Origin: Parelaphostrongylus tenuis
Taxonomy: Eukaryota > Nematoda > Chromadorea > Rhabditida > Metastrongylidae
Assembly (NCBI GenBank): GCA_019055375.1
Contig: JAHQIW010007216.1
Span: forward strand, 48,436-112,435
DNA length: 64,000 bases
Direction of reading: 5' to 3'
Shown here: one piece after another, positions 55,149 through 64,000 of the stretch
Layout of the letters: every line of letters begins with the position of its first letter
How positions within the stretch are numbered: the first letter of the stretch is position 1
The notes under the pieces: model-generated
Told to the model about the DNA's origin: nothing
The model's database searches: none
What the model saw: only the letters and a program-made list of their open reading frames with translations
Translations under genes and position numbers: made by a program

Positions 55149-55424
55149 GCAGCGCAGTGGTCAGGGATACTCTGCGACACACACGGGGTCGATCAGGTGA
55201 TAGTCGATGGTTCGATTTTATGCTCAAGCTCGCTAAGATTCTATCCCTCCGAAGTCGACTACTAGATTTGTCTGAGAGATTAGCAGCACCGACTTGATAT
55301 ATCGATAGGCCACCACGGGTTATTCTAAGCGCCGGATATGCATTCCATCAGATCTCACGATCACATTAAAACAAATACATGGAGCATCCCTCAGGGATTG
55401 ATCAACCGCCGAGAGTTTTATCCT
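55149..55424 (+). repeat. tRNA-headed SINE, truncated head
   Basis: It starts inside box A (GCAGCGCAGTGGTCAGGG) and carries the head insertion seen at 44.8 kb (CTGCGACACACACGGGGTCG). It ends CAGGGATTGATCAACCGCCG, then TTTTATCC. Confidence 0.8.
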
Positions 55425-55544
55425 CTTTTGGAGTCCTCACATAGCGTGAAAATCGAATCCAGCTGTAGTTGATTGGGCTGGTTCTGAAGCATTTTGGCTA
55501 GTAAATGTCAATTTTCAAGCTGCTTTCATATATTCCGATCGAGT

Positions 55545-55960
55545 GTTTCTAAGCCTTTTCGAGGTTTGGCCACGTGCCCCAAAGTAGGAATGAGGAGGGG
55601 CAGGATATAAACATCAGACACCTCGAAAATTGTCCGGGTTGTTTTGCAGTAGCTGGCTTGCGGCTTTTTCTTATGTAAACCTTGCCATTCTAACGACTTT
55701 TCTCTAACGGCTCGTTTTAAATTTTTTTTCTCAATAGACTGTTCTTGAGCCTCTTTACGAAGTTTGGTGTGTTTCAGTGGCTTACGTACGTTTCAGCAGT
55801 TTCCACTGCCTCGTCTGAGCCAGCCCCGTAGTGGAAATGGGAGACAAAGAGTATTGACACCAGACAGCGCGAGGTTTTGTCTGAATTGTTTTATAGCGGT
55901 TTTTCGTGAATTTTATAAACTTTGCCATTTCATCGACTATTTCTAAGTTCATGAGTCTCT
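55545..55960. repeat. Tandem pair of ~205 bp units with family D hammerhead
   Basis: Two diverged units in the same orientation (55550-55745 and 55750-55960) share AAGCC...TTCGAGGTTTGG, then TTGTC.GGGTTGTTTT, then AAACCTTGCCATTCTAACGA, then CTTTTCTCTAA-like text. Only the second keeps a clear hammerhead. Tandem dimers are the form expected from rolling-circle or dimer intermediates. Confidence 0.55.
55778..55822 (-). ncRNA. Hammerhead-like motif, family D
   Basis: The minus strand has stem I UGGCU/AGCCA (five of five), core CAGACGA (U4 changed to A), and stem II GGCAGU/ACUGCU of six pairs with a GGAA loop. GAAA is intact, stem III is the palindrome ACGUACGU, and cleavage is after UA. The fold is excellent, but the U4 change probably disables it. 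Confidence 0.65.
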
Positions 55961-56629
55961 ACTGAGCTGCAGAACGGCACACTACGACATTTTGACTTTC
56001 CATAATTGAGTGCCTGGAAAAATAATGAAGCCAAATTTCGTTCTGTTTTTGAAAAATGATAAGTCTGTGTTAGGCTGCGCATGTGCTTATTCGTATGGTA
56101 GAGTCAGCCCTGTCAGTCGTTTACTGTATGCGGAGTAGATATTGTTAACCGGTTGAGATCCTAGGACCCAAACAGGGCGCGTCTGCCAGTGTGAGAACTA
56201 CTCCACCTCTTCTACCTCGATTAGTCGCTGAGTACAGTAGTACCTTTCGTTGCAAGACCGCGCGCGAATCAGTTTAAAACTTAGCTTTGAGTCCTGCAAC
56301 GAAAAAATAGTAGTGTAACCGGGTACTAGTCGAGGCAGAGGAGGTGGAGTCGTCACTCGCTGGCTGACACGCCCAGTTCGGGTCCGTGGAACTCAACCGG
56401 TTGAGACACTGGCGACAAATGAATCTTAGGATTTTCTCTGTTTTTAAGCTCCCTCGTTTGAGAGTGACTAATTGGTCAACATAGAGGTAACACTATAAAT
56501 GTTATAGAATACGAACATGGCATTTGAATGGCACTTTTGGGTTGTGTAGTGTCACCTTCAACACCTCTGGTCTGGTCCGTCATCGAGTGACTCGGGCGGG
56601 GACCGCTTGAACTTCCATTTCTCCCCGTT

Positions 56630-58240
56630 GTCGGGAAATAACCCAGTAGGATTTGCTTATTGCAAGAGACTAGTCAAGCGTTATGTCTTGTAGGGGTTTT
56701 CCTGAAGAACTCTGACCTTAGGGTCGGTGATATTCCTGCTGTGCGTTTGATATCGCGATAAATCCAGTCGCAGATGGCCTTTTGTCCTTCGGTTGTCAGT
56801 CAAACGGAATGGATGTAGAGTCCAACATCTTCGACATTTTGAAATATAGAACAGCCTCTTCTGATCCTTAACGCAGGTCGAAGCTTCGCCTCTCCGCTCT
56901 CACTAACTATTATGGAACAATCCTGGCAACGTCCACTTAACTGCGTATTCGACAACGCTGAGTGATCTTTCATTTGACTCCATCTCACCACGGTTCTGAC
57001 GCATACGTAAGGACGGGAAGAAGTGTCGAGTTGAAAACGTGGGTACAGAGTCGCGTGTTCTGTGCTCTCTTTACTACATCCTCAATGCTCTTGAAAAGTT
57101 TTCAAACCGCTCGCTTCCTCCTGCTCAATTATGGTGCTAATTCATTAATCATGTTGAATTCACAATCTAGATAAATGTAGTTAGAGCACCTGGAGAAATT
57201 CATTCTATTGAGGATAGATGAACAAAACCAAGTTCCCCATTAAAATCACTTCCATAAGGTAAAGTTGATAACCAGTATTTCCAAAAGCGCTGTCGAAGTT
57301 GATTAGCATTTGTTTCGCTTGATTAAAGCTTTATGGAATACGAACGTTGTGACGAGCAACGCGATGAGAGACTGTCGACTACCGCTTTTTTTCCCACGTT
57401 CTCAAATTTGATAGCTCGCTTGATGTTCTGGAGAACGACAGTAAATTATTCCGGCGCAGATGATAACTCTTTGTCTGAACCTTTTCTAACGTAGATATTA
57501 GCCTCCTACTGTGGAGGTCACCTTTCTTAACAAAAACACTAAATTGATGGTCTTTCACCGAACAGGAACTTCGTATTCTAAAATATGATGTGGGGAAAGT
57601 TGAGCAAGCGTCTTAATGAAGAATGTCGAAAGGTTCTTCAAGTGTTAGGGCGAAATCCTGTCCGGACCAGGTGATTCTCAATTATTTACCGATAAAATAA
57701 CATGTCGGACTAGAGGAATGAGAATCGATGGGACGAAAAATCAGCTCTTCTTTAATTTATATGAATGAAGAACGACGTGGATATTGCAGAGATTTGAGCA
57801 GGAAAATTCCTCCATCATCTTTCTGAAAGCTGTGACAAATCCGTCTGGGCGTCGTAGTGCATTTATTTTGGTTTTATAATCAACAAAACTTCGACAGACT
57901 TTGCGAATGCTCTTCCCAGCGTCTGCAGCCTCTGCCAAAACTTCTGCTCTTCTCTTTTCAAATTTTTTAATCGCTTTTCTGCACTGCTTTACAAGTGCGG
58001 ACATGAGTTGGCGTTTGCATGTATCTTTTGCAATTCCGACTTCGTGGATCAACTCGAGTGTTTCTGGAGTCAAATGTCTTTTAGTGACATTCAAACTCTT
58101 TAGTTTCATAACATTAGCATGAAGCTGTTGAATAAGGCGATCATATCTTTTCTCAGTGTTATCAGAGCCGTTTTTTTTTTCAAGGAGCTGAGTAATGGAT
58201 GAAATAATTCTCAGTTTACTGTGGCTCAAGGCTTGATTTT
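56630..58240 (-). mobile_element. RTE-type LINE, eroded reverse transcriptase
   Basis: The best frame at 58229-57741 reads VKQCRKAIKKFEKRRAEVLA, then EAADAGKSIRKVCRSFVDYK, then TKINALRRPDG, matching the linker before the reverse transcriptase of RTE elements. Across stops and shifts it continues ESPGPDRIS (the usual APGPD motif) at about 57670, YIYLDCEFNMINELAPELSR at about 57180, and RDIKRTAGISPT near 56740. The order is collinear with an RTE open reading frame but shortened; the YADD region was not found. Dead copy. The 5' endonuclease part is absent or beyond recognition. Confidence 0.8.
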
Positions 58241-58249
58241 TGGGGAAAA

Positions 58250-59610
58250 TCTGATTTTTTCCTTCATTCTACGAAAAATGAAGTCCTGCTCAATAAAGGC
58301 GCTAATCCGATTGCATGCGAAATTTAGTGGCATTGCATCATGCGGCATCACGATTTTCGCTCGCCCGCATACAGCGAAGCAAAATCTCTTGTAAGCTTCA
58401 CTCTGACTTATCGTTATACTCCACCAGGAGACTCTTACCCCAATTTGTGAAGGATTTCCGGAGTTCGCACTGCCACAAATTGTCTTTAAGATGATGACAA
58501 ACTCACAAAGCACCTATATTCATTCACCTCCGTGTGTTCAAGCGGGTGTTAATAAGAAAAGATAACAGTGTCAAGTCACAATAGAAAATTCATGCCAGGT
58601 CAAACAGCTTAGTGCATGACGACTGCAAAAAACGAATATAAGAAGTTTCAGAAGTCAAAAGACATTTAGTGACTAGCCATTATTCGTCTTACTCGCTGTG
58701 TACGTTAGAAAAAGGGAGGTGACTAATGCAATGCTCTTGCTAAATGGTTCGCAATACAGCAAGAGAAAGAGGAAGAGAGAACTAGCTTCTAGAAAGAATT
58801 TAGCTGTGTCTAACTGTGCGGAATTTGTTCTTAGCCGTTATAATCAGCAATTTTTAGCTATGTTAATACTGTCATAATGGTAATACACGATAAATTAAGT
58901 CAATCATCTCCAAGCGCTTCTAGCTGAATAGTTGCGAAACAAATTTATTCCCAAAAAATGGAACAACCGTATAAAAATCAACGGATCGCTTATTACTAGC
59001 ACAGTGATGAAACAACGTTGATACTGGCTACCCGGACTGGTTAGAGAAGCTCAAATACATGAGAAACGATGTTCTTAAATGTTACATGATCATGTCCAGC
59101 TAGAAACTCAAGTTTTGTTGTGGATGACCCTTAGGAAGATCGATAAATATTGAATGAATGTACAGATGAATTGACAGAAATCATCAGATAATCAGATCAT
59201 GCACAATTCTCTTCGACCTCGGACAAGCGGTGCAACCTGAGTTGCGGCAGAATTCGCCGGCCTCCGTTACATACTGAAAAGTATTTAAAGTATTATTTTT
59301 CTTCAAAATCACCTCTATATGTTCCCTACTACTTTAATAATTACATTAGCAGTTAACTAGAAGCAAGCAAAAGTTGTTCGCGAATTTTCCGAGAGCAATA
59401 CCATAGAAAATCAGATTGATGATCATTTCACAAAGAGATGAGCCTTTCTTCACTCCACCTTTCTCCTTCATGTCTTCCTCGTTGATAAGCATCATTCCAG
59501 TGCTGCCAGACAATTCGTCTTCACCAGAAGATTCATCCGCTTGGCTGGTTGCCCTTAAAGATGGTTGTTCTCAAATTTAGGGTACTGATGTAAGAAGGCA
59601 AAAGTATTAG
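58250..59610. other. No gene seen
   Basis: Open frames without domains. The frame 58226-58513 (minus), just upstream of the LINE relic, might be eroded LINE, but I see no endonuclease motif. Confidence 0.35.
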
Positions 59611-59612
59611 GC

Positions 59613-60166
59613 CGTTCCATAAGTTTTTGACATTAGAGCAATAAACACCAAATTGGTTAACCAGAAGTGATTAAAATTGGGTTATTCTGATGTTATTCAA
59701 ATGCGCATTTTCTTGCGAACATTTTGATACACAACTTGACTATACTTGCTTCAATATGGAGCTGTCGTGAAAACAAATTCTCTTGCTGCCATGCACCAAT
59801 GGCGCGTAGGGGAAAGTTCTGTTGAAGCGGTGCGCAAGATCATTAGAGCTTGGGAGATGATGCGATTGCAGAACAGACGGCTATGGTTCCCGCAGTCCCC
59901 AGAGCAATCTGGAGGCTTAGTGCGCTCGAGCCGTCCATAGGAAGCTCCATCAATCTTGCGGACCGCTTCACTGATGTGCACTATTCGTGAAAGATTGGCA
60001 AGCGAATTTGTTCTTACGGTAGCTCCATTTTCAAGCAAGTATAGGCAAGTTGTATATGAAAATGTTCGGAAGAAAATTCGCAACTGAACTAAGTCAAAAT
60101 CATGCAATTTTAATTTTTCCTTATCAACAAATTCGCCGCTTATTACTCCAAAGCCACAATTCATGA
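59613..60166 (+). mobile_element. mariner-derived MITE with long inverted ends
   Basis: CATAAGTTTTTGACATTAGA at the left and TCCAAAGCCACAATTCATG at the right are diverged inverted ends. Internal arms of about 150 bp (GCGCATTTTCTTGCGAACAT, then ACACAACTTGACTATACTTG, inverted at 60012-60085) make a long hairpin. Same family as 46.0 kb. It sits about 240 bp past the glutaminase stop codon. Confidence 0.75.
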
Positions 60167-60401
60167 AATTCGTCTTAGTAGGCTTTCAAAGCACCCAAAA
60201 CGTCTCTAAGAAGTAAACCGAAAAAATGAACATAGGTTCCAAAAAATGGTGGTAAATTCCCAGTTACAAAAAAGGTGGCTGAGTGCAATTCTTCAATGCA
60301 GAGTCACTTTGAAGCTCAGTATTACAAGAACATTAAGTATATTTTCAGAAGTATATTTTTAGATGAGAGTATTATAAAACATAAAAAACATCAACTACGA
60401 C

Positions 60402-63234
60402 TTACTGCGATTCATTCTCGCTGGCTGGTGTGCTGTTAGGCAGGCTGACTTTTTGCCCGCGAAGATGATGCTTGAGCAGGAAACGAATGCAGTCTTCGTG
60501 ATGGAAAGTACGAGCGTCGTCCAAAGGAGTCCGACCCCATCTATACTGTGAGTTTTGATTATTGATATGACTGAGATTGATAATGTTAGAAGACACCATG
60601 CTAACAGCTCGCGAAAAACGCATCAACCCTTTGAGGATAGCATGGTACATTCATTTCGTAGCATTAACGCGCGGCATCGCGTTTCCTCCAGCTACTGTAA
60701 TGGCGACGTCGCGTCTCGCAGCGAGTTTGCATTGGCGCGCACCGCAATGGAAATAAGGCTATTTATTTTATAAATCCAGGTTAACAGGTCACTATATTCA
60801 ATAAGAGCTGGATCATTGAAAAGAATTCTATGAGGACACTTTTAAGTAAAAACAACGCCCTAAATACCTTACATTTCAACGAAAAAGTCACAGCGTTTTG
60901 AAAAGGAACACATTTTAAACTGTTATGATAATTAGTATGCCTTATCTATGTTTCGTAGTAGTCATTCCATAGCTTGAGAATTGTAGGTACCAATTTTAAC
61001 CTTGCGTTGTGATGAGGCCTTCACATTTCGTTCTACTATCGAAAAGAAGATGACGTCGCGCTTCGCCTACCGCGCGAAAACTCAACGCGACGGCGCCTGC
61101 TACCAAAGGCCGTCCATTAAGGGTCGAAGAAATATTATTTTGTATACAGCGCGCTTAGCCTCTAGCATCAATGTTTGTTCGCATCCACCTGTCATGCGGT
61201 TGGTGATTGACTTTGGCGACGTTGACGAGGAACTTCACCAGGTTCAGATGACCTTCAGCCGAAGCAATGTGCAGAGCCGTTCGACCGTCATAGTCCGCCA
61301 TCTCAAGGTTGGCGCCTTGTAGATACATCCTGAACGGCACCTATCTTACAGTGTCAAAATTTCTAACTGAAAGACGTTATTCATTTCTTTGCCGAGTACC
61401 ACGACTCCTTCAGTAATTTATAGCAATTGAGTTGTTCTGACATTGAGGCAAAACTCTAAATTATCTCATCAAAGAAAAAAAGTTTTGAGCTCAATTTTCA
61501 AACCGATCGCATAGAGCACTATTCTTCTATACCGCAGTTAGAACTGTCATGAATTTCTGAATGATTAACACATTACAACAATATAGGTGTACGAAGAGAT
61601 TAGAGTTTGAATGTACAGTTGAACAACAAATTTCCGATGAGATTCATCTCAACAGAGTTTCAAGAAGGGACTTGTAGGAACTGGCGTTTTTGTACTTTTC
61701 TCAGTGTAACTCCTCTGAATGGCAAAGGCATTACTGGATAACATAAAAACGGTATTGCAACTACTAAGAGTTTTGACTCGAAACATACCTCATTATACAT
61801 GTAAATCGAGTTTATGGCTAAGAAAAAAAACTAAAGTATGTGAAATCCAGGAAATGATTTTCCACTTGCCTTCGAATGACATCGAAATCGCCATTTTTTG
61901 CTGCGAACAGAAGGAAAACTATCATTTCAGTGTCGCGATTTCCGATTCGTCGTCGAGGATCGTGTTTCTTCGAGTCAGCATGTAGTAGACTGTCATAGTT
62001 GTGAAAATTGAACGACTCGATCAGTTTCTAAATACAGGCTTCCTGCTCATCTGCTTCTGCTTCGCGTTTTCTCAATACACCGAAGATGACGTACTTGACA
62101 GAAAGCGACTCCCCGTGCTGAGTTTCCCATTTTATCAAGAGGAGGAGCAAAGAGGGCAATACCCATGACATTCGGTACCACAACAATCAATACTCCAGAA
62201 ACTCCAGACTTCGCAGGCAGGCCCACCTAGAATATATCGTCTTTACCATCACGATGAGCTTCTCTCAGATGACAACAGTATTCGTAGAAAAGCAAATTGA
62301 ACATCGTGGTGCTATATCAAATGTTGTACTATAATGAGAACCCGGGGAGCAATTCAGAGCTAGTACTCTTCCCATAGTGTAATGAATTTTTTGTTTCTTT
62401 CCAGTCCCTAATTCATGAATTTGATTAAAGAAAATATCATACCAAAAAGTGAGACTATAGCAACCACGTATCCCATCTTTGTTCGGCTTAAGTAATTAGT
62501 CATTATTATTTCCGTCTAAGTCGCTATCAATAGAATAATTTACTGAGTAAACTAAAAGTCTACTTAATTCAAGGACTGCTCCAACCATACCTGAAATGCG
62601 AACTTCCCAGAAAAATCGTACATTCCGCACGAGTACATCAATGACAGTACGTCTCGGCACGAACGAGGATGAATGCACAGTTCATCGGTGAGCGGACAGA
62701 CACCTAAAACTTCTCCTAACTTGTAACATGGTGCAATTTTTCTCCGAGGCACAACTTTCTACAAATATCCTGGGAGAAACCCTAACCAATGAGTTACTGA
62801 GAACATAACGCCACATATGCATTGATTTCAATGCACATGGCAAAAGCATTCATCTATCTCGGTGATGATTGACTTCAATAAATCTTAGTTCAAGTTGAAT
62901 CTCGTTACTCAAAACCAAAATATGAAATATATATGTGAAAGAAAACCAGAAAAACAAGAAACTACCTCCGTTTGCAAGGGTTGCTGCCATGACTGCAGCC
63001 GTGTCGCAGTTTGTTTCCAGTGAGCAAAGCTGGAAGTAGAGATCCAGTTCTTCGCGCAGACCCTAGAAGATAGGTCAAATCAGTGAAAAACATATGTTGT
63101 CAGAAATTCACAGTTCTGATGTCGTGGTGTTGGATCATCAACATACTTGAGTGCCTGGTGGAAAACACTTGTTCTCCTTCATGTAATAAGAGAGGGCATA
63201 ATTTCGATCAGCAGTGTCTCTTTCGGAAAGAAAG
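60402..63234 (-). CDS. GLS: Glutaminase, C-terminal seven exons (5' end outside window)
   Basis: Exons on the minus strand are 63234-63147, 63062-62966, 62715-62591, 62226-62095, 62027-61870, 61329-61189 and 60540-60402 (TAA at 60404-60402). All phases agree. The protein hydrolyses glutamine to glutamate and ammonia; the animal enzymes are usually mitochondrial. Visible landmarks are [20 protein letters not shown], then [20 protein letters not shown], then [19 protein letters not shown] (the conserved active-site Tyr region), then [20 protein letters not shown], and HNYD before the ankyrin part. Two ankyrin-like repeats follow ([20 protein letters not shown] and [19 protein letters not shown]), then a short polar tail. 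The serine-lysine catalytic pair lies in upstream exons not in this window. The intron between exons five and six has a GC donor (AAG then GCAAGT). The order and spacing match animal kidney-type glutaminase throughout. Confidence 0.95.
60541..61188 (-). other. Last glutaminase intron with GC-rich patches
   Basis: 648 bp. GC-rich stretches near 60668-60750 and 61050-61110 (GCGACGTCGCG and GACGTCGCGC) are partly complementary and may mark a small insertion. No open frame with support. Confidence 0.5.
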
Positions 63235-63579
63235 CTAAACAAAATAGTTAAAGCATCATGATATTCAAAAGAGAATCAGATGAAAGTCTCTTAATTCTAC
63301 AACGGTTTGAGCATGTGTAAATCCCTTCAAAACTCTTCAATTCAAATATCCTTCAAGCTGATTCACTGACTATAAATCTGAATTTAGAGAAAATTTAACA
63401 AAGTTTCTTATGATCTGTTAGGTCGTTTTTGCCGAATAAATCATATACAGCTGTGTTAGTCGTTGAGGAAAAAATAAAATATAGAAGAGCATAAATAAGA
63501 AAAATAGGAGGAAAACTACTTATATTTTATCTTCAACTGTTGTTACAGCAATGTCATAATGTAATTATAATTATGACGG

Positions 63580-63625
63580 ACAATGCTGTGTGATATGCAA
63601 AACGAGCCTCTGACGGGAGTTGCTA
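63580..63625 (-). repeat. Fragment of the second tRNA-like family
   Basis: GTGTGATATGCAAAACGAGC, then GACGGGAGTTGC, recalls the 25.4 and 45.65 kb copies. It is short and eroded. Confidence 0.3.
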
Positions 63626-64000
63626 GGTTGAAGAAAAAGTTTCTCGATACCCGCGAAAAACTCAGATTTCATATTTGTTTCACACAATATCGTTAGATTC
63701 ATAGGTGCAATACTAGATGGAATGGGAATATCTCAGGATTATTTCCATAAGAAACTAAGAGTCTATTAAGAGGTAAAAGAAAAGTACTCGACAATGATTC
63801 GTCGAGAGCGCGCTGACTCAGCAATGCATGTCAAACCTCACACCACAAAGAACATCACGGAAAAGTTTGATGAATTGGAGGGAGTCGAAGTCTTTCCGCA
63901 TTCAGTCTACAGTCCAGATTCTGCGCCAGTCGATATGGCCTTTTTCCGCTGATGGAAGATTTCCTGCGTGGAAGCTAATTCGAGACACTTAATCAAGTTG
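63626..64000 (+). mobile_element. mariner relic, cut by window edge
   Basis: It starts with the end GGTTGAAGAAAAAGTTTC. It then reads MGISQDYFHKKLR, then VKPHTTKNITEKFDELEGVE, then FPHSVYSPDSAPVDMAFFR, with one stop early on. It has an internal deletion of the N-terminal part, as in 35.9 kb. The right end lies outside the window. Confidence 0.75.

Noticed and set aside
57741..58229. 162-residue frame as a cellular coiled-coil gene
   Set aside because: Its residues match the region before the reverse transcriptase of RTE LINEs, and further LINE motifs follow in order across stops.

Overview
The window is nuclear DNA of a nematode, probably a repeat-rich parasitic strongylid (hookworm-like). 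The phylum call rests on a degenerate run of the nematode telomere hexamer (TTAGGC read on the minus strand) near 10.2 kb, on short 64-85 bp introns with TTTCAG-type acceptors, and on an RTE-type LINE and several mariner families. The order and genus are inference. Most open frames of 60-160 codons in the window are not genes. Real coding sequence is cut into short exons that had to be rebuilt from splice sites and phase.

Layout: 0.6-2.3 kb (minus) holds the 3' part of a C2H2 zinc-finger gene. 6.7-8.6 kb (minus) holds five phase-compatible exons of an unrecognised protein. 22.07-22.37 kb (plus) holds a compact two-exon gene for a 58-residue single-pass membrane protein with a poly-lysine tail. 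50.36-50.72 kb (plus) holds one or two exons of an unrecognised charged protein. 60.4-63.2 kb (minus) holds the last seven exons of a glutaminase with its C-terminal ankyrin repeats; its 5' end lies beyond the right edge. No gene is convincing in the roughly 50 kb between these islands.

The intergenic DNA is a dense mosaic of mobile elements. It includes about ten copies of a ~290 bp tRNA-headed SINE, a second tRNA-like repeat, at least three mariner families (mostly internally deleted), an eroded RTE LINE, a ~1.57 kb element with ~190 bp inverted ends, several foldback repeats and AT microsatellites.

The most unusual signal is a set of about seventeen type-I hammerhead-ribozyme motifs in four sequence families. 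Family A (16.1, 18.9, 48.3 and 51.9 kb) is textbook: a CUGACGA core, a four-base-pair stem II with a tetraloop, GAAA, a short palindromic stem III and a six-base-pair stem I. One copy has changed most of stem I with pairing kept. These motifs sit in ~300-350 bp repeats, in foldbacks and in a tandem pair. That resembles non-autonomous, ribozyme-bearing retroelements such as retrozymes or Penelope-like terminal repeats. No autonomous partner was found in the window.
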